DNA of 64,000 nucleotides, from contig NW_021163012.1 in assembly GCF_004324835.1 (NCBI RefSeq), forward strand, positions 1,488,001 through 1,552,000, written 5' to 3'. Position numbers and translations under genes: made by a program. The notes beneath the pieces are model-generated. The model did not search any database, was not told the origin of the DNA, and saw only the letters and a list, made by a program, of their open reading frames with translations. Every line of letters starts with the position of its first letter. Position 1 is the first letter of the stretch. The stretch comes from Dendronephthya gigantea (Eukaryota; Cnidaria; Anthozoa; Malacalcyonacea; Nephtheidae). Below, piece after piece: positions 8,420 to 21,298 of the stretch.

Positions 8420-11095
8420 ATGAAGGGTAGAATAACAGTGTACTCTATTACGGGTTGCCCGTTCTGCATTCAAGCGAAAAATAAACTTCGTGAACTAAAC
8501 TTAGAATTCGTTGACATCAATTTGGACGTCTATAGAAACAGGCGAAGCGAGATGAAAGAAAGAACTGGTCGAAAAACCGTGCCTCAAATATTTTTCAACG
8601 CGAAACATATCGGTGGGTTTAGCGATTTCGATGCTTTGGTAAGTAATATAAAGCATTATAAATTAACAGCTGTTTAGAGGTTTGTTGATCCGTTTTGAGT
8701 TATGTAACTTTGTTGCTTAGCTGCCTAAAATTTAATTACGCTAAATTTATCAGAAATACATCAGAATAGATTTGGTTTAAAACTTTGAATTGTACATAAT
8801 AAGTTTAGAATTAAAATGAATATGAAATTTGAACAAACCAATTTTAAAATCTACAGTAAATATTTAAAAAAAAATAACGTTCCTACTTCCTAACATTTTT
8901 ATTTTAGAGTTTCAGTGAACTGGATGAATTGATCAAAGACGTAAATGAAAATGAAGCTCCAGATGATGCACCACAGGTGCCAGAGGAATCAGAAAACACT
9001 GAAGGTATGTACCACACACAGTTTTACCAGACACAAAATTTATGACCAATGTCATGAATGTCAATCCATCTAATCAACACAATTATTGTATAGTCACTTT
9101 CATTGATTGTAATTGATTGATCACCACCTGATACTGTCATTGTCATACCTAATTATAGCTGGTGAGTATGGCAGTTCAGGCTTCTCTTGTGAACAGGATG
9201 AATTAGCTCAGCTGGCCAAAGAGATCAAAGATAGTGGTATTGTGAAAAACAATGGCAGTTTCCTATGGTCGTACAAGGACACCTTCAGAGGAAAAGAATT
9301 TGTTGATTGGTGGATAAGTTCAAAAGATTTTAGTACGTCATACATATTGCATTTGTATCTCTAAAGACAATACACTTGTTACTTCCTAAAAATGTCAAAT
9401 TTCTTTTTTAGATCGAGCAAAAGCAGTTGTAATAGGTCAAAATCTTTTAGACAAGCATTTCGTTCATTCAGCCAAAAAAGATTCAGAGAAGTTTCAAGAT
9501 GATGATACATTGTACCGGTTGTTGCAGGATGATGAAAGTAATGCATTGAATGCAGATGTCTCATCAGACTGCGAGCCAAGACCAGGTAAATGATTTCACG
9601 AAGGAAAGAAACTGATTTTTCAATGCTTGCATAATGTAAGAATATATAGGCTAGAATGTGTAGGCTAGCTAGCAGCTGTGAAAATGCTTGTTTGAATATT
9701 CTGCAGCTGCTGATGTTGGAGAGTCCCTGAGAAAATTCATTCTGAAACTCTATAGCAAGTATCTCTCTGCAGATGGAAAGGTAATTATAAGTTTTGAACC
9801 TAAGAAGAAATATACTGGTTATATCCTTATATATCTTGATATGTTTATCTGACTTGATGAAATTGGAAAGTGGAATGATCAGATACTGCATCGATCAACA
9901 TTCTATCTCACTGAAAAAGGACAAAGAATAGTTTTCAAAAAGACTTAATTATATTCCAATCTTTGATATAGGGTGTTGATTACAAGGCAATGAAATCCAG
10001 CCCAGAATTTCAAGCATATGTGAAGCACACAGCAGAATTAAAGAGAGTTCAATTGGAAAACGCACCCAGAGAGGATAAATTGTCCTTCTTCATCAATGTC
10101 TACAATGCATTGGTTATACATGCAAATGTTGTAAATGGTCCTCCTGTTAGTCTGTGGCAGCGATACAAGGTAAACTTTGATGACCAGGGTTGTCTTGTAA
10201 GAGACATCACTTGTGAAGACTGAGAACACACATATAAACCTAGCTAACTTGAGCTAAATTTTTGATGAAATGTGTGAATGCATGCATGGAGAGGCAATTT
10301 ATTAAATGATGTTTAATTCCAGTTCTTCAATGTTGTGAGCTACATCATTGGTGGTCACATGTATTCACTTCATGATATTGAGAGTGGCATTCTTCGAGCA
10401 AACCGCAGAGCAGTGGCAGCGTTTTTCAGACCATTTTCAAAAACAGATCCACGCTTGGCAATAGCTCTTCCAGAACCAGAGCCGATGATCCACTTTGCCT
10501 TGGTTTGTGGTGCAAAAAGCTGTCCACCAATCAAAACCTACACAGCTCAGGTATATTGCAACATTGTTAGGTTTGGTTTCATTCAAATATTGCCTGACAG
10601 TGACGTGTTTTTATAGGGTATAGATGAAGAACTGAGACTTGCTGGGGAAGCGTTTCTTGAGGGTGAAGATGGCTGTGAGATCAGTGTTTGTAAAAAGGAG
10701 GTGATTGTGTTTTTTTTCCTTATTTCATTGCAGATGCTTTAAATTCTCAGTACTCTTAGTAGTATATAGAAACATGCTCCCATGTTCTTCGGAAAATATA
10801 CGTAGCGTTTCTTGAATTACGTTTATTTTTAGGTTAAATTAAGCATGATTTTTAAGTGGTATAAAGAGGACTTTGGAAACAACAAGTTAGAGGTAACAAC
10901 TAACTGCTTTTCATCGAAGTTTTTAAAGCTGAAGAAGGAATCTAGAATGCCTTTTATTTTGCCTCATAGATAGCACAATGGGTGCACGACCACTTGGGCG
11001 AATGTGACAAGAAGAAGGATTTAGCAGAATTGCTGATCGATGAAAATTTCAAATTGACTCATATGTCCTACAATTGGAATCTAAATTCGAAATAA
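8420..11095 (+). CDS. Glutaredoxin-DEP-DUF547 fusion protein, 10 coding exons
   Basis: Exons 8420-8638, 8908-9004, 9159-9332, 9412-9585, 9707-9780, 9972-10169, 10323-10550, 10617-10700, 10833-10892 and 10970-11095 total 1434 nt, 477 aa. Residues 1-85 are a glutaredoxin with dithiol active site CPFC (Cys13, Cys16), the cis-Pro motif TVPQIFF and the glutathione-binding GGFSDFD. An acidic linker follows (NENEAPDDAPQVPEESENTE). A DEP domain starts near residue 115 (SFLWSYKDTFRGKEFVDWW); DEP domains commonly tether proteins to membranes or GPCR signalling parts. The C-terminal half is DUF547 (SFFINVYNALVIHA, then HFALVCGAKSCPP), a family with a putative Cys-containing catalytic core but no settled reaction. 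No signal or membrane segment. The same three-domain order exists in some protists and invertebrates as far as I recall; its function is unknown. Confidence 0.9.
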
Positions 11096-11940
11096 AAAAG
11101 TTAACAGGACCACTTCACATTATACTGACGTACATTAGCAATATTTACTGTAAGCAAATCAGTGGAAAATACACAGGATATAAGAGATTTTGTACGTAGA
11201 ATATAAATATTCATATAGATGTAGATTTGAAAATTTAATGTAAACGTCTCGTATTGACTGTCTGTAGTGACAAATCGACTAATCGAATAGCATAGTTCAA
11301 CATTCAACAACTATTGATTAAAAGATAAAACAAAAACATCCTTCATATCCAACGGAACCACCCTATTCGTTTTGCTGTATTAAAGGTGCACACATATGAT
11401 CGAGGGAAGAGGGCGTGGTGTTCTCCCCCAAGTCAAAACGACTCAACAGTTTAGACGATATTTGTGCTGTCCTGAGATTAGAACAAGATCTACACAAAAA
11501 GTATCGATAAATCATTTGCAAATTGTATAAAAGTGATGCAATGCTGAATGCTGTTATAGGCAGACTTCCCAATGGGGTTATAGGCAGACAAAGTTCTGAA
11601 CTGCACAGTGTATTGGTGCAGTCATTTCTGTAGTGAAAAAAGGATCTTTAGTCTTTTTTGTATCGTCTGGGACAAGGTTAATTTGCCTTACAAACACAAA
11701 GCCTTGGATAAATCGTTTTCTTTTTTCCAAATGTAGCAAAAGGAACAAAAAATGCCCGTTCTTGGCTCTGGAGAGTGGAGATCTCAAACAACCGAGGAGT
11801 CCTGGGTACCAGAATTTATTATTAAAAATCAAAATTTGCGGCATTTTCCCGCGAATGCTGAAACATCAACAAAGCTTTATGAAAAAGTGTCATTTTTTCA
11901 TATTTTAGAAACGTCATTTCTGTGAAAAAAGGCTTAGTTA
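11096..11940. other. Intergenic stretch upstream of SMC6
   Basis: AT-rich sequence with no recognised gene. A 13-bp phrase GGTTATAGGCAGA is repeated close by (about 11553 and 11576). Open frames on both strands at 11578-11908 overlap each other, start at non-ATG codons or resemble nothing, and are treated as chance. Confidence 0.45.
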
Positions 11941-14900
11941 ATGGCAACGAAGCGGAGCTGTAGTAATGGAGGAAAGCGTTCTTCAAAACGGCAGCGTACC
12001 GAAGAGAATGGAGTTCAAAATGACAGCGATATGTCGGACGAGGACAATGGCACTATAAGTGCTAACCATGTCAATAATTGCTCCCAAAACCCTGGTTTTA
12101 GTATACAAGAGCCTACCGTGAGTTGCATGTATTTGTAAAAGTGCTTTACGAAACGCTTGCGTGTGTTGTGCATGTTTCATAAGAGGGTTTTTTACTTTGT
12201 TTTGTGAATTGTGGATATATTCACAAGGTTTTTGTGAATGGACCATGTGTTTCTAAATTCTGATCAATGGTGTTAGATTACAAGATTAATACTGGGTGTT
12301 TTGAAAACAAGAGGAATTTTGTATTATTCTCAAAAGTTGCTTCCTTTTGTAGAATGAGGCTGATGTTGGTATTATTGAAGAAATTATTCTTCAGAATTTC
12401 ATGTGTCATTCCCATCTCAGAGTTCCCCTATCACCAAGTGTTAATTTTATCATTGGACGAAATGGAAGTAAGTCTGACGAATGAGTGTAAGTTTCGAGTA
12501 TGGACAGAAATTGCCGTCACACCATACCCACAGTGACATGTCGGTACACACTTAAAATGATTGAATATAGCACTTCACTCTTACATCAACTGTGTGATGA
12601 CGTTCGTGAAAAATGAAGATGGTAGTTCCCATTCACAAAAAATTGAACTCAAAATTTCTAAATTTCTTGAAGGTGGTAAAAGTGCTATAATGACTGCTAT
12701 TGTGGTTGGTTTGGGTGGTAAGGCTTCAAATACTAACAGAGGAAACTCTTTGAAAGGATTTGTCAAAGATAAATGCAGGTAGGCAAGTAATGGTGGAAGA
12801 CCAGTCACCAGGTCTAGCGTAAAAATTATGGAAAACTGTTGCTTCATTTTATATCTGACAATTCTTGGCCATTCAAACTCATTGTGCTTTTATTGATATT
12901 CAGTACGGCAGTTATCAGGATCAAGTTGAAAAATTGTGGACAAGATGCATTCAAACCACAAGAGTATGGAGAACATATCATTGTTGAGAGGAGAATTTCA
13001 AGTGATGGTGTTGGATCTTATAAACTATCAAATGCAAATGGTAATATAGTGGTTGCGCTATCTATTAGTGTATTTGATCATCTGGACTGAGTGCTCTAGG
13101 TAAAAATGTTGCAAGGCTGCTGAGCTATCATGTAATTGAGACCTTTATTTGTCATTGGTGAGGATACTTTTGGTATGAAACTTTATCTTGAGAGTACTCA
13201 ATTGTCCACGGATGGTATTTCTAATTTCCTTCTGACTGTTAAATTCCATATTATAAGAAAAATCATGTGTATAACCAAACCGATCATTATCTAGGAAATA
13301 TTGTGTCAACCAAAAAGGCAGAATTGAGTCATATACTTGATCAGTTTAATATTCAGGTACAATATAATTATATATGAATAATGTTAGTATTATATCTGTA
13401 AAGAGAGGTTCATATACTAATTTGTAAGAATGGCTGAATGTTACTTTGTGATTTAGATTGATAATCCTGTCTCAATTTTGAACCAAGATACTAGTAGAAA
13501 TTTCTTATATGCATCTGATCCTGGAAAGAAATATAAGGTACAATATACATTCACCAGCAATCTATAGTATTGGTTTCCATCTAAACCTCTTTTGCGGAGG
13601 GCAAGAGGTAATTTTAACTGTCATTTTTCTTCTTGAAATAGTTTTTCTGTAAGGCAACACAACTGGAGCAAATGAACAATGATTATTTGACCATACAAGA
13701 GCATCAGAGAATAATGTCAATCACTTTGGAAAAAAAACAAGAGGTTTGTCTTTGGCTACTGTATGTATGATACAAAAGCCAATTACTACACACAGTATTT
13801 TTTATTTGTGATGGTGCTACTCTGAGTTGACAAGCTAAAAAATTAGTCAAGATCAAGCTAATTTTTTAGCACATCTTGTTGGTAACCTGGTAGAATAGAA
13901 TAGCGCCATCACAAATATGAATTCACCTGAGCACACACACACAATATCATTACCACACACAATTCCAAATACTGGTTTACAACTGAAATTTTCAACCCTG
14001 CTTTTCAGTTGGAGATCCACCAACAGTCAAATATGTTCTTGGTTTTTGAGTTCAAGATTCTCTTCTTGTTTTAGACTCTTCCTGAGATGGAAAACGAAGT
14101 GAACAAACTTCAGGAAAAGTATCGAGATTTAGAACAGTTGAAGGTTCTTGAAGGAAAAATTGATGATTTGAAGAAAGAAATTGCCTGGGCTCAGGTTTAT
14201 GAGAAAGAAAAGGTATCATTTGAAATTGTGTATATGATATGGTTTGCCTCGAGATGCAAGATATGTCAAGACTATTGTTTTCTTATATTGTGATGGTGCT
14301 TCTACAACTAATACAGAGTATTGTCATATATGTTTATCGACATATACGTTTGTTCTAGTTTCACTGTTATCAGATTCCTAATGATGAATCCATCCTTGCG
14401 CTCATAGTTATATATTACATCATTATTGATTGTGATATATGTGAAGACTGCTTTATGGGACTTGCTCCTTGCGTTGCCACGCGAGAGGCAAGCTGAAGGA
14501 ATCTGTATCTGAATCTGTGTTTAATACTTTATAAACACTGCCCATTACAACAAATTTTAAGCCCATGAACCAATCAAAATGATGTTGACTTCAGAATCTT
14601 ATATTCAGAAACTCAAGCCGATTGTTGCAAATATCAATTCTGAGAAGGAGAGACTGCCGAGATATGATGAAAGACTTCAAGAGTGTGAGGTATTGTTGAT
14701 TGTTAATACTGTAGGAGATCAAGTATTTCTAAGATGCAACAGCATAGAGTCTCTTTAAGACAGCTCACATTCAAGAACATGTATGTACTAGTAACTTCTG
14801 TATGAATTCTCTATGACTTCTCTATGACCTCTCTATGACTTCTGTATGACATTTAAATGGTGAGTTCCCTACAACACAGAGTCACTTTAAGACAGCTCAC

Positions 14901-17900
14901 ATTCAAAAACATGTATGTACTAGTAACGTCTGTATGACTTCCGTATGGCTTCTCTATGACTTCTGTATGACTTCTCTACGACTTCTGTATGACATTTAAA
15001 TGGTGAGTTCCCTACAACACAGAGTCACTTTAAGACAGCTAGTTCGCATTCAAGAACATGGAGCACCTCTAAACAGTCTAATTCACGTAACTCGATACTG
15101 AAGTCTGTGACCTGTATGGTGCGTCTATGGTGCGTCTACATATTCTACACCAATATCTCTTCTCAGACCAACATTGCACAAATGGAGGCAAATTGGGGTG
15201 AAGTGAAGACTGAAATGGATACGATCTCCAGTGAAAGCGACCAGCTGACAGTTCGTCAAGAAAGCATCAACAAAGAAGTAAAAAAAATGAGAGATATTGT
15301 CAAAATACACCAGGTATTCGCTTTGCTGTTTTTTTACATCCTTCATTCCTAAATGACACATAGAAAGTCTTTGCCACCCTTGAATTCTGAAGTAAAGAAG
15401 CTGTATTCACGTTTGAAGTTTCACTTTTTAAGCACAATGATAAACTCCCTTTCCATTAAAGTCTCAGTGTTCGAACTTGACAAGTTTTAAAAAACATTTT
15501 TAAGAATGAGCTGAAAAAGATGGAAAGAGAATTGAATAATACCGAGAGAGAGAGAAACGAGTTACAGCAACGAATAAAGGATATAACGTCGAAGTAAGAT
15601 TGAGTAATGAGTTGGCCAAGGTTTCCTCTTGTGGTATTGATGTTTTATCTGATATTTCCCTTGCAGTGCAATGAAAGATATTGAGTCAGAACGTCTTGAA
15701 AGAGAACGATCGCTTCAAGAAAAGAGAGAGAATCTCCAATCAATTCAGTTCCAACTTAACACAACCAACAACCACAAGAACCAAGTGGAACAGAATGTCG
15801 CGCGCTCCACTAATGACCTCTACCAACTGAGGTAAGAAGCATGCCCTACCCCCTGGGTTACCTGGGTTTGGTTCCCACTACCCTCAAGCGTTCTCTATAA
15901 GGATTAGTTCAATTTCCGAATATGATCAAAATTTTATGTTTGTCTAATACTGTATTCTTAGAAACGACACAAACGATGCAAAAAAGAACGTTGAACAAGC
16001 CCAGAGAAAGTTGAGTTCACTACGCGATGGACAGAAGAACAGTTTAAAAAGATTTGGTAGCAATGTTCCTGAGCTGTTACAAAGGATTGAGACGGCAGTA
16101 AGAAGAGGACGTTTTAATAAGACACCAAAGGGACCTATTGGTAAGACATCATGCATGAATATGCAACCTTCCATTGAATGAGAGAGAGTCTGTGTTTTGC
16201 AAGTTTTTTCCATGTGATCTTTGGTTACATTGTATATGGAATATTATCATAATCTGTGATAATCTACGAGAGCAGCTTAGGCTAGGTAGAACAATTTTTT
16301 CAAAGCAGAGTCCGATTAGTTCAGATTTCGTTTGACTCTTAGAGAGAGGCTAGATCAACAATTGATATACAGTAATAAAGCTAGTATAAGTTGGGGGGCA
16401 TGTATCAATATCCCGGCTATTAGTTTAAACTTTGTATAGCTGATCCTTAGAGAAACCCATTCGTTTCTGTTTCTTGCTGTGATAAATGAGTATCGTATTA
16501 TTCCTTACAGGTGCTCGCATAAAGCTGCGTGCTGAACGCTGGGCTGTGCCTGTTGAAACATGTCTTAAATCTTTGGCGTTCGCATTCTGTTGCAATGACA
16601 CAAATGATGCCAATGTTTTGAGAGATCTGATGAAAGGAATTTATGAACGTAATAGAACGCCACAAGTTATCGTCTCTAAGTTTCAGGTAATCTACCATAA
16701 TGTACTCTAATGTACTGTACTATAATATACTATGATGTACTGCAATGTACTATTATGTAGTGTAATGTACTGTACTACTACCTACCATGAGTACCATCTA
16801 CTAAAACCTACAGAAAAAACTAACGTTCTGTGTTGTTGTTTTTTTGTAGGATGAGTATTATGATATCTCAATGAATGTAAGTTTTAGAGTATACAATCGT
16901 AAAAAGTAAATGCAGTGCAATCATATGAATTCATCTTCTATTTTATTACGAATCTTATTCATTTATGTTTATTCAGAAACCTCATTGTAATTATCCAACT
17001 GTCTTGGACGTCTTACAAATTGATGATCCTGTCGTGTTCAACTGCATTGTGGATCAAGTACGTGGCTGATATCATCGCGACTATTCAGCAAAGAGGCTCG
17101 GGCATTCTTACACAAACATCCACTTTTCTCTTAATTGTAGACGGCTGCTGAATGTGTTCTTTTAATCGAAGATCCGGTAGAAGCGAGAGACGTTATGTTC
17201 AACAACACTCCTCGAAACGCTAGAATGGTTAGTTTACATTCTTATGATCAGAGAAGAAAGATTATGCTCTCTGCATGTAGGCTCTTCATCCATTTCATAC
17301 TCAATTGCGAATGGTTTCATCTCTTTCTGCAGGCATTTGCTGGAAACGGGGATCAAATTTTCGGTGGTAGAAGTGCCAAGTCGTATGCCTACACTGGCAG
17401 TGGAAGCAGCTATCTGAAGGGAAATATCGATGATCAAATAAGGTAGACTATCGTTGATTCAAAACTGTTCATTCCTGTGTCTTAAGATAAAGAATGATAA
17501 GATCAAGTCGGCCGCCTTGCCTCTGAGAGTGTTCACGGAAATTTTCTTTCAAAATAGGCGGGTCCAAGCTCAGCTCGAGGAAGAGACTGGCAGATATGAT
17601 CAGTTGAAGGCTGACCACAATGTCCAAGAAAAAGCTTTACGAGAACTTCAAGTGGAGTTGAAGAAAAATAAAATAAAAAGCATGAAGGAACAAGATGTTT
17701 ATAACAAAATACTGCAGGTAATGTATTTCAAATTCATGTACCTCACCTCAAATGAATTCCTCAGTCTAAAGTTTGTTTAAACGTCCTTGCTGGATCTCTA
17801 GGAAGAACATTTTAGAACTGATAAAGCTATCCAGTATAAATAAAAACACTGGATCAATAAGAGATGATCCTTACTGGACTTCTAGGAAGAACAGTTTAGA

Positions 17901-20705
17901 ACTGATAGAGCTATCCAGTATAAATGAAGTCCTAACTATCAGTGTAAATTTTAGGAAATAACAGAGCTGGAACAATTTGAAGAAGAACCTGTTCCTGATG
18001 TCACAGTGCTGGTAGGATTTACTAGATTGTGTTTGTTTGATTTGTAGGTTAGTCTTGCTCGCTTGGTTTTCGGACCATCCAGGCACGCTTAGTGAAAGAA
18101 TACTGTAGTCTGTAGCGTAGCCAGCCTGACGATTTGTCCCGCTATGCTAATATTTTGGTGTTCATTGACTCTGAAAACAATAAATTTCTAAGGAAATGAA
18201 TAATTATAATAACTCGAAATTTACATAGCGGGACAAAATCGTCAGGCTGGCTACGCCACTGACTGTAGATGTAATAATTTGTAGTCTGGGTCGACGAACA
18301 GTATGGGTAGTTTATGAACATCGATTAATAATTGGTTTATTTTGTCCTGTGTAGCAAGATGATGTTAATACTTTGACGCAACAGATCGACGGTATTATTG
18401 CTGAAGTAAGAAAATTTCACTTTCAAGCACAATAAATGAAGCTTCCCTTTGTTCAAATAGGAAACGATTAAGCTATCCAATATAGAGTTCATGGTTACTA
18501 CTAAACTTTGTTTTTACTTACATATAGAACGACAACAAAACAAAGGAGTTTTTACAAGCAAGAAAATCTTATGAAGAAAAGTCTAACGAGTCGGATGCGC
18601 ATAAGGCCAAGATTCAGGACGTAATTGGCAAAGCTGAACCACTGACAGTAAGACTCCGTCTACTTTGATCACCTTAAAAGAGGCCATTCTTTGAGATCTT
18701 AATGTTTCCTAGTACTTTAGACACATGCAACTACAGCAATCCACCCATACATGAATGTCTTTTGCCTCGCTATATAGTTAAGATTAAACGTCATCGAAGC
18801 GGAGCTTGCCACAGCCAAAGGTCACCGAAAACATTACCATGATAAAAAAGCTGAATTGTTGAAGAAAATTTCAAATATGGAAGCCGAATTGCTAGGGTTG
18901 ACCGAGGACGCTGAGGTTTGAGCTATTGTCCTGTTATGTCTTTTGTAGTTAAACTGTTAGTTTAGTTTTGGTATCCTATGTAAAGCTAGTTTAGTTTAAG
19001 TTTCCTCCTGTAGTGACACTGGATCAATAAGAGATGATTCTTACTGGATCTCTAGGAAGAACAGTTTAGAACTGATAGAGCTTTCAAGTATAAATAAAGT
19101 TGGTTTAGTTTATGTTTCCTCCTGTAGTAACACTGGATCAATAAGGAGATGATCAGTACACGTGGAAAGACCACACTAAGCATTTACGATTCAATTTTCT
19201 AGAATGCTGCGAGAATGGCGGCCCAGTATTGTACTCGAATACAAACTAGGAGGACTGTGAAGAGTTTAGAAAGTGAGATCTCTCAGACTGAACGACGATT
19301 GCGAGCTGAACAACAAACGTATGTATTAAAGCATGCTTGATCAAACGAGGATAAAGGTCGCCTAACAAGAGTTCAGAGAGTTTTAAAAACTCTCAGCCTT
19401 TAGTGTCAATCAAATAGACAGAGAAGTGTATCTGAATTGACCAGTTTTTTGTAATGTTCATTCCCTGGACCAACTAAAAGGTCCTGTGTTGGAAACCAAA
19501 CACAAGTACTTCCATGTTTATGTCTAAACCTATTCTCATAGACGTGGTCAGATTGAGGAGATTACCAAGCAGTATACAGAGGCGAAAGAACGTCTTAACA
19601 ACGTGAATATCAGCATGAAAAGCTTAAAAGTTCTGTGCAAGGTAATCTTGATCATAAAAAGCTTGCAAACACTTCCCACAGTCTTTCGTAATTTCTAACT
19701 ATGTGCTATCATTTAGAATCTGGGTAAAATGTTGGAGGAACGCGTTCAGGTGTATGCCACGTATAGAAAATTAATAGCACTGCGAGCAAATATGCACTTC
19801 CAAATGATGCTGTCGCAACGTGGATATACAGGGAGAATGAAACTTAAACACAAGGAAGAAGAGCTACATTTACTAGTAAGCGTGTAATACCTTCGTATAA
19901 CAACGTATACCTCCTCTTGCGATCATCCATTATCCTGGATTTGTTTTAATCCTACTTTGTTAATCCTGTGATTAAAACTCTCGTATTACCATATAGTATT
20001 ATTTTTAGTGAGGTTTTCGTGTTCTAAGTTTAGTTGATTTTTATCAGGTCGATGTGGATCAAACATCGAAAGATGGTACTAAAAGTACAAAGTCGCTTTC
20101 AGGAGGAGAGAGATCTTTCTCAACTGTATCATTTATTATGGCGCTTTGGGATGCCATGGAAGCACCTTTTAGATGTTTGGATGAATTTGATGTTTTTATG
20201 GTAAGCGCCGCTGATTTGAACCAGCTCATGCTGGATGGGATCTGTTATCCCCATTATCTTCATCTCAAACATTTAATAATTATTAGCGAGGTGCCTGTAT
20301 TAGAGAGATGTCTGTATTAGAAATAGTTGTCTGTATTAGAAAATGGCAATCGTATTAGAGAGGCATATAGGTAATGCGGATTATTTCTATACCTTTCAAG
20401 GATATGGTAAATCGTCGAATCAGCATGGAATCGATTATGAAAGTTGCAAAAGAACAGCGACATCGACAGTTCATATTGCTAACTCCACAGGATATGAGGT
20501 AGGGGATATGAGTCTAACCATGTTTAACCTGTCAAGCCAGTTTTGTCAAACATGTTACTTTTGGGATTGAAAGACGAAAGTAACCCGCATTTATTATCTT
20601 TTCTACTTCAGTAATGTTGGCCAGAATGAAAGAACGAAAATATTCAGACTTCAAGATCCAGAAAGAGGTCAGACCACATTGCCATTCCAACCTGTGAATT
20701 CATAA
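11941..20705 (+). CDS. SMC6: Structural maintenance of chromosomes protein 6, 29 coding exons
   Basis: SMC6 pairs with SMC5 in the DNA-repair complex that resolves recombination intermediates and stalled forks. Exons run 11941-12117, 12353-12467, 12673-12778, 12904-13040, 13295-13356, 13457-13537, 13642-13743, 14075-14212, 14609-14689, 15167-15313, 15505-15593, 15667-15831, 15962-16140, 16511-16686, 16850-16876, 16977-17057, 17141-17227, 17333-17442, 17558-17717, 17955-18011, 18355-18405, 18528-18647, 18778-18915, 19203-19318, 19542-19641, 19717-19875, 20048-20200, 20401-20498 and 20612-20705: 3306 nt, 1101 aa (human 1091). A basic N-tail (KRSSKRQR) precedes [11 protein letters not shown] and Walker A GRNGSGKSA (residues ~94-102, split by intron 2). 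Two coiled coils flank a hinge ([19 protein letters not shown]). Then come the family segment [16 protein letters not shown] signature LSGGERS (~1004) and Walker [11 protein letters not shown]. All exons join in frame. Confidence 0.95.
13804..13916. mobile_element. Short MITE-like inverted-repeat element in SMC6 intron 7
   Basis: A 113-bp element with ~16-bp terminal inverted repeats (ATTTGTGATGGTGCTA against ATTTGTGATGGCGCTA). A second, inner 13-bp hairpin (GCTAAAAAATTAG and its complement) lies around 13831-13870. No clear target duplication. A partial relative, GTGATGGTGCTTCTAC, is at about 14291 in the next intron. Confidence 0.6.
14735..15060. repeat. Tandem duplication in SMC6 intron 9
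   Basis: About two and a half copies of a ~130-bp unit beginning CAGAGTCACTTTAAGACAGC. Each copy contains an inner array of TATGACTTCTC / TATGACTTCTG units. The intron (14690-15166) is mostly this repeat. Confidence 0.75.
17795..17945. repeat. Dispersed hairpin repeat, copy in SMC6 intron 19
   Basis: About one and a half copies of a ~110-bp unit holding CTGGATCTCTAGGAAGAACA, ACTGATAGAGCTATCCAGTA and GATCAATAAGAGATGATCC. It can fold through GGATCA/TGATCC and ATCCAGT/ACTGGAT. The same unit recurs at 18960-19165 and 23368-23520. Confidence 0.8.
18109..18262. mobile_element. MITE with target duplication in SMC6 intron 20
   Basis: A 154-bp element. Both ends carry the ~35-bp inverted repeat containing GCGTAGCCAGCCTGACGATT and GTCCCGCTATG. 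It is flanked by a 6-bp direct repeat CTGTAG (18103-18108 and 18263-18268), a likely target-site duplication. The core is AT-rich and non-coding, as expected of a non-autonomous DNA transposon. Superfamily not assigned. Confidence 0.8.
18960..19165. repeat. Dispersed hairpin repeat, copy in SMC6 intron 23
   Basis: Nearly two units of the same repeat as 17795-17945, joined by a linker containing AGTTTAGTTTAAGTTTCCTC, itself present twice (18970s and 19100s). Confidence 0.8.
20283..20365. repeat. TTAGAGAG-type tandem repeat, site 3 (SMC6 intron 27)
   Basis: Four degenerate units such as GGTGCCTGTATTAGAGAGATG, the same family as 6530-6895, ending 35 bp before the exon 28 acceptor. Confidence 0.75.
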
Positions 20706-21298
20706 CCAAAAACACTGCATATTTTCCATTTTTTGGCGTAAATGAACATGAAGATATAGTGAAAGATTTATGGTATAAAAATTATAAAAATATCTCAAAG
20801 TTTTGTTAATAACGGTTAGAAAATTTTGGCCATATATTATGTATATTGTATATAAATTATTTAGAGAAATTAAAATTTGAATTTCATTTTTGAAATAGTG
20901 GTTTTTCGTGAAACTTGTGGTTGTATAGGTCATTTTTTTATTGGATTTAGAAATGTAGGGTTGTTTCTGGTTGCATAGGATTGTTTATGGTTGTTTGTGT
21001 TTTATTAGGGCTGCTAGTGGCTGCATGTGGTTAGTTAGGGATTTGTGTGGTCACATTGGTTTGTATAAGGGTGTTTAGGGATGTTTGTAGGAAATGATAC
21101 TTGTTGCAAGGTAAGATGGAGTATCCAGACAGTGCTGTACATAATACCACGCGGGCTCCTATATTTGCACTTGACAAGCCATTTGGAACCATCTGTGGAG
21201 CTGCCCTAATTTCCTTCAAAAGAGTCAAATATTGGAGAAAACAGCACTACATTTTATTCATTTTTCATACACAGGCATAACCTGCACCTCCGTAACAA
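20706..21298. other. Intergenic stretch between SMC6 and the CNNM-like gene
   Basis: AT-rich 3' flank, then a G/T-biased stretch (20935-21090) with irregular GGTTGTTTNTGG phrases. No gene or clear promoter motif seen. Confidence 0.5.

Noticed and set aside
11578-11908. Overlapping open frames on both strands upstream of SMC6
   Set aside because: Non-ATG starts, mutual overlap and no family resemblance; probably chance.
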